6,906 nucleotides of DNA from JBGTBQ01 sp041749275 (GCA_041749275.1 JBGTBQ010000147.1:1-6906), one strand, 5' to 3'; positions 1-5,934 are shown, counted from the first letter of the stretch. Notes: generated by a model not told the origin, from the sequence alone. Made by a program: numbers and translations.

Positions 1-250
1 TCAACCCATTCAGGAAGGTGGCCTGCTCGGTGATAACCTGCTGCTTATAAGTCTGCTCGTCGAACACCTGCCCCGCGGCTTCGTTCCTTGCTTTAGCCAC
101 TACCACGGGGTCGCCTTTAAGTTCGACGATGACGGTCTTGATGGCGGGCGTAGCACTCGTCGTCGGCACGGGAGCGAGCGGGAAGAGCGCCGCGAACAGC
201 GCAACGACGAGTGCGAGGCACGTGCTACGAAGGATGAGTCTGCCTTTGAT
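1..250 (-). CDS. Subtilisin-like (S8) secreted protease precursor, N-terminal part
   Basis: Partial gene running off the left edge; 83 codons are visible with no stop. The product opens with a basic stretch (KGR near residues 2-4) and a hydrophobic core (about residues 11-28, LALVVALFAALFPLAP), then a T/S/A-rich region typical of a Sec signal peptide with cleavage around residues 33-37. The next segment (about 37-83: KTVIVELKGDPVVV, later TEQATFLNGL) resembles the inhibitor I9 propeptide of Vpr-like subtilases, which folds and inhibits the catalytic domain until export. The catalytic triad lies outside the window, so the family call rests on the propeptide alone. Start choice: a strong GAGGAG ribosome site (258-263) sits 7 bases before an ATC codon at 248-250. 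No ATG, GTG or TTG exists between the upstream in-frame stop and the hydrophobic core. The start is therefore either non-canonical or a mutated ATG. Confidence 0.7.
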   Translation of the reverse strand, partial: MKGRLILRSTCLALVVALFAALFPLAPVPTTSATPAIKTVIVELKGDPVVVAKARNEAAGQVFDEQTYKQQVITEQATFLNGL

Positions 251-555
251 CTTTTTTCTCCTCTAAGGAATTTACCGAGCGCTCCTTCCGTTTTTCAGTC
301 CAACCTAAAACGGAGGGGCGGCTGGTTTTATCAATCTGGCAATAGTTCTTATTCGCCGAACATCTCGACGATTATCTTGACCACCGGGGCGACCAACATG
401 GCCTAAAAAGTCTGGCCCGACTCCATTCAGCAACGCCGAGCAACCTTTTAAATCAATGAACTTGAGCAAATAGTAAGAAAGTCGGTTGAGAAAAACTTGA
501 GCGGGAGCAAAAACCGGATGGAAAAGAGTCGTGAAACCCTTTGAACTAGAAAGGT
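251..555. other. AT-richer intergenic stretch with no convincing gene
   Basis: About 300 bases between the protease start and the possible lipoprotein stop. It must hold the protease promoter on the minus strand, but I could not pick -35/-10 boxes with acceptable spacing. It contains a 16-codon minus ORF (349-399, MLVAPVVKIIVEMFGE) with GC-rich codons that may be a gene scrap or chance. The word AACTTGAG occurs at about 459, 494 and 575. An imperfect inverted repeat at 534-557 (AAACCCTTT / AAAGGTTT) overlaps the lipoprotein stop and could act as a weak terminator, but it lacks a following T-run. Confidence 0.4.
258..263 (-). promoter_or_regulatory. Strong Shine-Dalgarno of the protease gene
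   Basis: GAGGAG on the minus strand, 7 bases before the ATC codon at 248-250. Its strength and spacing are the main reason to place the protease start there despite the missing ATG. Confidence 0.6.
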
Positions 556-759
556 TTACCGGGACTCAAGAGGAAACTTGAGGAAAATATCTGAGCGATG
601 AGAAAAAGCCACGTCAGGCGCGGCTTCGGATGTTATGACAGGGAAGTTTTCGACTTTACCTCCGGCTCTCCAACTGCTGCCACAAGCCAGAAAAAAAGTG
701 ACGACTAGAATGAGGAACGTTAGGGAAGCGATGCGTGTCAGGCTGAATGGCAAGCGCAT
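556..759 (-). CDS. Possible small lipoprotein, unknown function
   Basis: A 67-codon ORF starting at the ATG at 757-759. The same frame opens further upstream, to an ATG at 843, but the inner Met gives a sensible export signal. The protein begins MRLPFSLTR, continues into a hydrophobic core (about residues 10-22, SLTFLILVVTFFLA) and reaches a cysteine in FFLACGSS. This resembles a lipobox, but positions -2 and -3 (L and F) are atypical. The mature part is only about 45 residues, with no recognised domain. There is no clear ribosome site before either ATG, and the AT-rich surroundings look degenerate. It could be a genuine small lipoprotein, the truncated front of a larger one, or chance. Confidence 0.3.
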   Translation of the reverse strand: MRLPFSLTRIASLTFLILVVTFFLACGSSWRAGGKVENFPVITSEAAPDVAFSHRSDIFLKFPLESR

Positions 760-923
760 AGTTTGGCTTGTGCTCGTGAAATAAGAACCTCTTTCCCTCA
801 GCATAACTGAATTGTTTCGTGTGTGTATTGTAAGGGTGTCCATGACTCTGATTGAATCTGAACGATGCTGGTCAGACAGTTAAAGGATGTCGTGACGCGT
901 AGAAATCTACAAGGTGGAATTGA

Positions 924-1031
924 ATGGTCAAAGACCTCGACCGGGTCGCCCGACACCATCAGTGCCAGTTCGTAGAGGCGGCGCAGGCGTTCTTCAGTGC
1001 TCTGCTCAGATAAAACGGGGGTGATGCTCAT
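924..1031 (-). pseudogene. Truncated 5' remnant of a GAF-type signalling gene
   Basis: The ORF starts with ATG 5 bases after the kinase TAA and stays open to a stop at 798-800 (77 codons). Only its first 36 residues look natural: ERLRRLYELALMVSGDPVEVFDH reads like the helical opening of GAF-domain sensor proteins, where the RLYELAL...SGDP...VF pattern leads into the GAF fold. After the His codon at 924-926 the sequence becomes low-quality, cysteine-rich and GAF-unlike, so the gene appears broken near 923, probably by deletion or insertion. The tight spacing after the kinase stop implies translational coupling in one operon. The family assignment comes from recall of the motif and is moderate. 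A novel 77-residue protein is the alternative. Confidence 0.5.
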
Positions 1032-1036
1032 CTTGT

Positions 1037-3982
1037 TTAGTCTTCGCGTCCACGGTCTGCGAGGCTGGCGGCGACGGCGACGAGTTCAGCCAGTTCCACC
1101 GGCTTGGGCACGTGCATTTGATAACCCGCTCTCAGCGACTTAAGCCTGTCCTCCGTCCTCGCGTAGGCCGTCAAGGCAATAGCCGGGATTCGCCCACCGT
1201 TCTCTTTCGGCAGCGCGCGCACTTTCCTGATTAACTCATAGCCGTCCTCGCCCGGCATCCCGATGTCACTAATCAACAAGTCGGGCACGTCGGCCATCAT
1301 CAACTCTAGCGCCTCAGCCGCCGAACTGACGGCGCTCACCTCCGCGCCGCACTGCCCGAGTCCCGCCTTGAGCACCTCAAGCGTATCCGGTTCATCATCC
1401 ACGACGAGCACGTGTACTCCATCGAGCCGGTCCGGGCACTCGTAAGATGGCAGAGTATCTCTTGACGCCGGATTCACACGCTCCTCTCCGTCAACCCTCT
1501 GGTAGATGGGGGCGACGGGCAGAGTCACCGTAAAGGTCGAGCCGTGTCCTTCGCCGGCACTCTCCGCGCGCACCCTTCCGCCGTGGAGTTCGACGAGGTG
1601 GCGCACGATGGCGAGTCCGAGTCCGAGTCCGCCGTGATGGCGTGTAGTTCGCTGGTCGGCCTGACGAAAGCGGTCAAAGACAAATGGCAGAAACTCCGGC
1701 GGAATCCCATCCCCGCTATCGCTGACGGTAATTTCGAGGTGCGAGTTGACACGTTCCAACCGGAGTTGCACCCAGCCATCTTTCGGCGTGAACTTAATTG
1801 CATTCGAGAGCAGATTCCAGACGACCTGTTGGAGCCGCACGGGGTCGCCGGAAACGGTGACCACGCCTGTATCTATAATCCGCTGCACGCGGACACCCTT
1901 CGCATCCGCCGCGGGTTGTACCGCCTCGACCGCGGCCTCGATAAAGGTGTGCGGGTCCACGGGCCTGACATCAATTCGCAGCTTGCCGGTGATGATCCGC
2001 GAGACATCGAGCAGGTCATCAATGAGTTGCGCCTGCGAGCGCGCGTTGCGCTCGATGGTCTCTAAAGCTTTGAGCACGGAAGCGTCGTCGAACTTCCCCG
2101 AGCGCAGCATGTGCGCCCAGCCGAGGATGGCGGTCAACGGCGTGCGTAGTTCATGCGAGACGGTGGCGAGGAACTCGTCCTTCAACCGGCTCGCCTCCTG
2201 CGCTTCGAGGTAAAGCCGCTCCTTCTCCTCGGCGACCAGTTCCGCTTCGGTGCGCGCACGTCGCGCGGCATCGTAAAGCCGGGCATTGTCTATTGCCACC
2301 GCCGCTTGAGCGGCAAGTCCCTCGACGATACGCGCCGCACGGTCGGTGAAGACGCCCTCGCCGGGGTGGCCGAAGAAGAGGGCGCCATAAACTTCACCTG
2401 AGCGCGAGATGACCGGCACGGCGAGATAGCTCGTGACCGGCAGATGACCTTCGGGCATCCCGAAGTAAGGCGAGTTCTTGCCAAAACGCGAATCCGTCTT
2501 TACATCATTGATGAGGATCGTGCCTTCACCGCGGAAGGTCGGGCCGAAGAGGTCCGTGGCACGCGGCATCGGGAAGTGAGCGAAGGCGGCGCGCGGCACA
2601 CCCGACAATGTGTAGAGCATATAGGATGCACCGCGCTCATCCAGCACGTTGTAGAAGAAAGAGCCGAAATGCGCGCCGGTAATTTCGGTTGCCGCATCCG
2701 TCACCGCCTGCACCAACTTGTGTTGGTCAAGTTCCGCCGCGAGCATCTGTCCGATGCGGTTGACGGCCTCAATCACCTCAGCCTGCTCGCGCAATTCCAC
2801 ATCCGCGCGCTTGCGCTCGCTGATGTCGCGTGTGAAGCAACGCGTGTGTACAAACTTGCCACCCTCCCAACGCACGCTGGAATCAATCAACACCTGCCTG
2901 ATCGAACCGTCCTTGCAGCGTAGACGCGCCTCATACTCGCGGAGCAACTCGCCCGCCTGCAAACGCTGGAGGATGTCCGAGATAACCTCCGCGTCCGCGT
3001 GAAACTCCGCGATATGGTGGCCGATGTATTCTTCGGGCGTGTAGCCGAGCATCTCCAGTTCGGCGCTGTTGGCGCGCAGGATCGTGCCGTCGGGACCGAC
3101 CCAGTGGAGGCCGACCACGGCGTTCTCGAAGAAGTCGGCAAGTTCCTGCTCACTCTGGCTCAAGGCGATCTCCGCGTGTTTACGCGCGGTGATGTCGCGG
3201 GCAATCGCGGAGACCGCCAACATGTTACCGTTCTCATCCGTGATCGGTGAAAGCGTGATTGAAACATCAACGAGCCGACCGCCCTTCGCGCGGCGGACGG
3301 TCTCGAAGTGCAGCGGGACAACCTCCCGCTTGAACTTCTCAATGAGTATTTTCGTCTCCTCGATGCGATCCGGCGGGGTGATGAACATTACTTCTTGGCC
3401 CAACGCCTCGGCGGCGCTGTAGCCGAATATTTTCTCGGCGCCCGCGTTCCACGACGCGATTTTGAATTCCATGTCGGCGCTGATGATGGCGTCGTCGGAC
3501 GATTCGACGAGGGCTGAGAGCAGGCGGCGCGTCTCTTCGGCACGCTTGCGGATGGTAATGTCGCGCGCGATCTTCGAGGCTCCGATGATGGCGCCATCGT
3601 GACTTCTGATCGGCGAGACGGTGAGCGAGACAGCAACGAGCGAACGGTCTTTACGCATCCGCACCGTCTCATAGTGTTCGATGCGCTCGCCGGCACGGAG
3701 ACGTTGCAGGATGGTTGCTTCTTCGTTCGCGTGGTCGGCGGGGATCAGTGTCGTTACCGGCTGGCCGATCATTTCATGGGCTTCGTATCCGAAGATGCGC
3801 TCGGCTCCCCGGTTCCAACTTGTGATGATGCCGTCGAGCGTTTTGCCAATGATGGCGTCGTCCGCCGACTCGATGATGGCCGCGAGCCAGTAGGGCGCCA
3901 ACTCGTTGCTTGGCAAATTACTGAGCCGATCTCTGGTAGACTGGCTATCAGGCGACACCTCTTGCGGAGTTTTTAAGGGCAT
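1037..3982 (-). CDS. Hybrid sensor histidine kinase PAS-PAS-PAS-GAF-HisKA-HATPase-REC
   Basis: A 981-residue soluble kinase: it senses a signal through stacked input domains, autophosphorylates on His and passes phosphate to its own C-terminal receiver. Domains in order: PAS/PAC 1 (about 28-147), PAS/PAC 2 (153-270), PAS/PAC 3 (277-392), GAF (404-568), a coiled linker rich in E/R/A (570-600), HisKA with SHELRTP and phospho-His H610, and HATPase_c with N727 in the N box, DSGDGI (755-760) and GGLGLGL (784-790). The receiver (about 855-975) has acidic pair D862/D863, phospho-acceptor D906, T938 and K960. All catalytic residues are intact. No signal peptide or membrane helix is seen, so it is cytosolic. 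PAS 1 and PAS 2 are close relatives (ESxDDAII, SWNxGAExIFGY), suggesting duplication. There is no separate response regulator nearby; a broken GAF-type gene follows. The ATG at 3980-3982 has only a weak GGAT-type ribosome site. Confidence 0.95.
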   Translation of the reverse strand: MPLKTPQEVSPDSQSTRDRLSNLPSNELAPYWLAAIIESADDAIIGKTLDGIITSWNRGAERIFGYEAHEMIGQPVTTLIPADHANEEATILQRLRAGERIEHYETVRMRKDRSLVAVSLTVSPIRSHDGAIIGASKIARDITIRKRAEETRRLLSALVESSDDAIISADMEFKIASWNAGAEKIFGYSAAEALGQEVMFITPPDRIEETKILIEKFKREVVPLHFETVRRAKGGRLVDVSITLSPITDENGNMLAVSAIARDITARKHAEIALSQSEQELADFFENAVVGLHWVGPDGTILRANSAELEMLGYTPEEYIGHHIAEFHADAEVISDILQRLQAGELLREYEARLRCKDGSIRQVLIDSSVRWEGGKFVHTRCFTRDISERKRADVELREQAEVIEAVNRIGQMLAAELDQHKLVQAVTDAATEITGAHFGSFFYNVLDERGASYMLYTLSGVPRAAFAHFPMPRATDLFGPTFRGEGTILINDVKTDSRFGKNSPYFGMPEGHLPVTSYLAVPVISRSGEVYGALFFGHPGEGVFTDRAARIVEGLAAQAAVAIDNARLYDAARRARTEAELVAEEKERLYLEAQEASRLKDEFLATVSHELRTPLTAILGWAHMLRSGKFDDASVLKALETIERNARSQAQLIDDLLDVSRIITGKLRIDVRPVDPHTFIEAAVEAVQPAADAKGVRVQRIIDTGVVTVSGDPVRLQQVVWNLLSNAIKFTPKDGWVQLRLERVNSHLEITVSDSGDGIPPEFLPFVFDRFRQADQRTTRHHGGLGLGLAIVRHLVELHGGRVRAESAGEGHGSTFTVTLPVAPIYQRVDGEERVNPASRDTLPSYECPDRLDGVHVLVVDDEPDTLEVLKAGLGQCGAEVSAVSSAAEALELMMADVPDLLISDIGMPGEDGYELIRKVRALPKENGGRIPAIALTAYARTEDRLKSLRAGYQMHVPKPVELAELVAVAASLADRGRED

Positions 3983-4050
3983 ATACGCACTTATCCAGTG
4001 TAAGCGAATGGGGGAGTGTGGTGACGGGGGAAGCTGTTGATGACGGGCGA

Positions 4051-4079
4051 ATTATACAGAGTCGGCGACAATATTTCTA
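4051..4079 (-). promoter_or_regulatory. Predicted sigma-70-type promoter of the kinase gene
   Basis: On the minus strand, TAGAAA (4074-4079, four of six matches to TTGACA) is followed after exactly 17 bases by a perfect TATAAT (4051-4056). Transcription would start near 4044, leaving a leader of about 60 bases before the kinase ATG at 3982. Prediction only. Confidence 0.55.
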
Positions 4080-4134
4080 TAATTCATTACTACCCGGATA
4101 TTTGAAAAGCCCCCTCAACGCCGAGTTCTCCTTG

Positions 4135-4332
4135 AGAGCGTGTCTAAAAAGTGAGCTTGGAGTCAGCTCCGTCAGGAGCGGAATGTTTGTAGCACACAGC
4201 CCGCACTGAGAGATGCAGCTCCGTCAGGAGCGGCATGTGGGCGATGCCGCCCCTCCGGGGCTGAGAGGGGCACAGAGAACGCCTGCGAGCTACAAACATT
4301 TCGCCCCTCGCGGGGCTTTTGAGACACGCTCT
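4135..4332. mobile_element. MITE-like nested palindromic repeat element
   Basis: A 198-bp non-coding block bounded by 17-bp inverted repeats (AGAGCGTGTCTAAAAAG at 4135-4151; the complement of AGAGCGTGTCTCAAAAG at 4316-4332; 16 of 17 match). Inside is a second perfect 12-bp pair, AATGTTTGTAGC (4182-4193) and GCTACAAACATT (4289-4300). A central pair follows, GCGGCAT/ATGCCGC (4230-4236 and 4244-4250). Four small GC hairpins sit in the arms: GCTCC-GTCA-GGAGC twice and GCCCC-TCC/TCGC-GGGGC twice. The whole block can fold as one long cruciform. It carries no credible ORF and no clear target duplication. It is best read as a non-autonomous mobile or REP-like repeat; a processed RNA structure is the alternative. 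Confidence 0.6.
4164..4238 (+). repeat. Two direct copies of a 23-bp hairpin unit
   Basis: CAGCTCCGTCAGGAGCGG followed by AATGT (4164-4186) or CATGT (4216-4238), spaced 52 bases apart; 22 of 23 positions are identical. Each contains the stem-loop GCTCC-GTCA-GGAGC. Related units with GCCCC...GGGGC stems occur inverted at 4249-4261 and 4303-4316. I recall this kind of motif as a recurring dispersed repeat in Acidobacteria and Planctomycetes-like genomes, but cannot confirm it here. Confidence 0.75.
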
Positions 4333-4372
4333 GAGCGTTTCCTTTAAGTCAATCTCGGCAAGGACGCCCTTT

Positions 4373-4411
4373 GAGTGCGGCGCGCGTCCGCTCGGACGCG
4401 ATGTGCGCGCC
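4373..4411. repeat. GC-rich nested palindrome
   Basis: Outer arms GGCGCGC (4379-4385) and GCGCGCC (4405-4411) enclose CGCGTCCG-CT-CGGACGCG (4383-4400), an 8-bp perfect stem that competes with the outer arms. The block opens with GAGTGCGGCGCG (4373-4384), a 12-mer that recurs at 5931-5942 on the other side of the IS. There is no T-run, so it is not an obvious intrinsic terminator. Confidence 0.5.
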
Positions 4412-4433
4412 TGCATCAAAGAGTTGATGCAGG
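4410..4433. repeat. Perfect 10-bp stem-loop abutting the IS left end
   Basis: CCTGCATCAA (4410-4419), loop AGAG, TTGATGCAGG (4424-4433). The last two or three bases overlap the start of the IS left inverted repeat (AGGGTGC from 4431). It may be the insertion target or an unrelated repeat. No T-run follows on either strand. Confidence 0.6.
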
Positions 4434-4452
4434 GTGCAATTAAAAGTGTGAC
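4431..4452 (+). repeat. IS left terminal inverted repeat
   Basis: 22 bases identical to the reverse complement of 5834-5855. It probably also carries the -35 region of the transposase promoter. Confidence 0.93.
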
Positions 4453-4463
4453 TCGGCCATAAT
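4434..4463 (+). promoter_or_regulatory. Predicted transposase promoter in the IS left end
   Basis: CATAAT (4458-4463) differs from TATAAT at one base. GTGCAA (4434-4439) lies 18 bases upstream as a poor -35. Transcription would begin near 4470, inside the IS and 27 or so bases before the ATG of ORF A. Moderate to weak prediction. Confidence 0.4.
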
Positions 4464-4500
4464 CACAGCCATCTTTAGCTGAGAGGTGAGGTGATTATGG
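4457..4500 (+). promoter_or_regulatory. Inverted repeat able to sequester the transposase start codon
   Basis: CCATAATCAC (4457-4466) pairs perfectly with GTGATTATGG (4491-4500), which contains the ORF A ATG. The 24-base loop holds the ribosome site AGGTG. The left arm overlaps the predicted -10 box, so a transcript started by the IS promoter lacks it, while a read-through transcript from outside carries both arms. Confidence 0.6.
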
Positions 4501-4784
4501 GACAAGCCATTGACGAAGCGTTGCGCGCCACTCGCTTGGCCGCACGTTTAGCACAGTACCCGGAGTTGCGCGTGCGCTTTGAAGAGATTTTAGCCGTGGC
4601 CGAGAACGAGCGCGGCGACGCCAACACGGCTGATGAGGCCGAAGAGCGCGCCGTAGAGCAAGTTCGCCAACTGGGGCAAGCACTGATGCAGACGTGGGCC
4701 GAGCGCAAGCATCAGCGCGTCGAAAGTGAGTATGACGCACGCGCGGATCATCGGCGCAAGGGTAAAAAAAAGTCTGCTGGCTGA
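4497..4784 (+). CDS. ISKra4-family transposase ORF A (N-terminal part)
   Basis: A 95-residue protein, predicted mostly helical, acidic in the middle (EEILAVAENERGD, then ANTADEAEERAVEQVRQLG) and ending in a basic tail (RRKGKKKSAG). The DEAEERAVEQVRQLGQALMQTWAER segment matches the N-terminal region of ISKra4-type transposases. Start: the ATG at 4497 has AGGTG 8 bases upstream; the in-frame GTG at 4491 lies too close to that site. The stop is at 4782-4784, just after the A8 run, which lets ribosomes slip into ORF B. Alone it would lack all catalytic residues and could act as a regulator; fused, it forms the N-terminus of a 440-residue transposase. Confidence 0.85.
   Translation: MGQAIDEALRATRLAARLAQYPELRVRFEEILAVAENERGDANTADEAEERAVEQVRQLGQALMQTWAERKHQRVESEYDARADHRRKGKKKSAG
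4766..4772 (+). promoter_or_regulatory. -1 programmed frameshift slippery site A AAA AAG
   Basis: In the ORF A frame the codons read AAA (4767-4769) AAG (4770-4772) preceded by A, the canonical X XXY YYZ heptamer. Slipping back one base gives AAA AAA GTC TGC TGG and enters ORF B. The ORF B frame opens at 4766 directly after a TAA, so the overlap is short and includes this site. No convincing downstream pseudoknot or upstream stimulatory site was found; slippage by RNA polymerase in the A8 run could have the same effect. Confidence 0.8.
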
Positions 4785-5818
4785 CGCGGTTCGGTCCGGT
4801 TGGAGTTGAGGAACGGATATATCAGCAGCAGGGTCGGCAGGTGCGTCCCTTTTCCTCGACCGCGCGTGTGCGGTCTCGTTCGCTGAGTCTGGGTTTGCAG
4901 CGGGCGGTGGTGGACTTCGGAGCGGACACCTCGTTTGCCACGGCGGTGGGGAAAGTGCGCGAACACTACGGGGTGGAGGTTAGTCACAGCGCAGTGCGCC
5001 TCGTCACCCAAGCGCATGGCGAGGCGCTGCAGTTGGAGACGGAGGTTGAGGCGAGATTGCCGCGTGAGGGAGTCAAAGAACTGTTGGCGGAGATTGATGG
5101 GAGTTTGCTGCCGATTGTGGAAGTGGGTGAGGCGCCAGGGGATAAGCGCAAGCAACGGTTGTGCAAATGGCAGGAGGCGCGATTGTGCTTGGCTGGGGTG
5201 CCGCAGGGTGTGGGTCGGCGCTATGCGGCGACGATGGGCAGTGTCGAGAGCGCCGGGCGGCAATGGCAGGCGTGTGTCGCGGCAGCCGGGGCCGGCCGCA
5301 ACACGCGCCTGCATTGTGTCGGGGATGGGGCGCGCTGGATCGTCGCCCAAGTCAAGGAGCAGTTCGGCGCGCGGGCGACATTTTTAGTGGACTTCTATCA
5401 CTTGTCGGAGTATCTGGGAGCGGCGGCGCAAGCCATCAAAGGAAAGGGAGCGAAAGGTTGGTTAGGGCAGCAACAAGAGCGAATGAAAGCCAATGAAGTG
5501 GCTGCGGTGTTGGCGGAGTTGGCTGCCCATCGAGAGGCGGAAAGTGTCGCAGAGGTGAGTGCGCCAGTCCGCAGATGCTTTCGCTACATCCACGCGCGGC
5601 GGGAGCAGTTGGACTATCGGGGAGCCATCGCGCGCGGCTGGCCGATTGGCTCAGGTGAGATCGAGAGTGGAAACCGCAGTGTGGTACAGGCGCGCTTGAA
5701 GATGAGCGGGGCATGGTGGCGAGCGGAGAACGCCGAGAAGATGTTGGCGTTGCGAGTGACGCGAGCCAATGGCGAGTGGCAATCATACTGGCAAGGGGTT
5801 CGTCAATCTCAGGCTTGA
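4766..5818 (+). CDS. ISKra4-family transposase ORF B (catalytic part, made by -1 frameshift)
   Basis: The DDE-type catalytic domain. Family similarity begins right at the frame opening (WLTRFGPVGVEERIY), upstream of the first usable start (GTG at 4841), which supports expression as a fusion with ORF A: 92 + 348 = 440 residues, a normal ISKra4 size. Candidate catalytic residues in fusion numbering are D201 in EIDGSLLP, D277 in GDGARWI, D299 in VDFYHLSEYL and E390 in GSGEIES. The following SVVQARLKMSGAWWRAENAEKMLALR block is the family's C-terminal signature. No stop or frameshift interrupts it, so the enzyme is probably active. A shorter product from the GTG at 4841 is possible but has no good ribosome site. 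The stop lies 15 bases before the right inverted repeat. Confidence 0.92.
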   Translation, partial: KKVCWLTRFGPVGVEERIYQQQGRQVRPFSSTARVRSRSLSLGLQRAVVDFGADTSFATAVGKVREHYGVEVSHSAVRLVTQAHGEALQLETEVEARLPREGVKELLAEIDGSLLPIVEVGEAPGDKRKQRLCKWQEARLCLAGVPQGVGRRYAATMGSVESAGRQWQACVAAAGAGRNTRLHCVGDGARWIVAQVKEQFGARATFLVDFYHLSEYLGAAAQAIKGKGAKGWLGQQQERMKANEVAAVLAELAAHREAESVAEVSAPVRRCFRYIHARREQLDYRGAIARGWPIGSGEIESGNRSVVQARLKMSGAWWRAENAEKMLALRVTRANGEWQSYWQGVRQSQA

Positions 5819-5833
5819 TGATGGCGATACTGC

Positions 5834-5855
5834 GTCACACTTTTAATTGCACCCT
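5834..5855 (+). repeat. IS right terminal inverted repeat
   Basis: 22 bases identical to the reverse complement of 4431-4452, beginning 15 bases after the transposase stop. Confidence 0.93.
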
Positions 5856-5881
5856 CCCTCACGCGTGCCGGAGTCGCCGGT

Positions 5882-5911
5882 TTGCGCGCTCTTGGACGCG
5901 CCCGGTATAAT
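5882..5911 (+). promoter_or_regulatory. Predicted promoter of bshC, 27 bases past the IS end
   Basis: A perfect TATAAT (5906-5911) with TTGCGC (5882-5887) 18 bases upstream. Four CCGG words surround it (about 5868, 5877, 5902, 5915), and the pair GCGCG/CGCGC lies between the boxes, so a regulator site is conceivable but unproven. Transcription would start near 5918, giving a leader of about 160 bases. Confidence 0.5.
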
Positions 5912-5934
5912 TCACCGGCTCGCAAGAAAAGAGT

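Larger units (their letters stand above)
4431..5855 (+). mobile_element. Complete ISKra4-family insertion sequence, two-ORF type
   Basis: An element of about 1.42 kb bounded by 22-bp perfect inverted repeats: AGGGTGCAATTAAAAGTGTGAC at 4431-4452 and its complement at 5834-5855. Similarity continues outward with two mismatches to about 4425 and 5861, so the exact tips are uncertain by a few bases. It encodes a small ORF A and a DDE-type ORF B in the -1 frame, joined at an A8 run. Size, two-ORF layout and protein motifs fit the ISKra4 family, probably its shorter frameshifting group (ISMich2-like, from recall). No direct target duplication is visible at any candidate boundary. Perfect terminal repeats and intact reading frames suggest recent activity. 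Confidence 0.9.

Noticed and set aside
1544..2065. 173-codon plus-strand ORF inside the kinase gene
   Set aside because: Antisense shadow of the kinase HATPase/HisKA region in GC-rich DNA; the sense frame has full domain structure and this frame has no recognisable family.
2444..2923. 159-codon plus-strand ORF inside the kinase gene
   Set aside because: Antisense shadow over the GAF/PAS 3 region; composition is that of a complement frame and no ribosome site or neighbour supports it.
4164..4316. Possible CRISPR array
   Set aside because: Only two direct copies plus inverted relatives, an irregular arrangement, units embedded in a larger palindrome and no cas genes.
4018..4419. Small ORFs across the intergenic palindromes (plus 4018-4209, minus 4144-4419)
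   Set aside because: They simply translate the inverted repeats and hairpins; the repeated peptide words come from the DNA repeats.
4373..4433. Intrinsic terminator for read-through into the IS
   Set aside because: Strong stems but no T-run on either strand.
4748..5350. 200-codon minus-strand ORF opposite the transposase
   Set aside because: Proline/Arg/His-rich shadow of an intact transposase frame; no family similarity.
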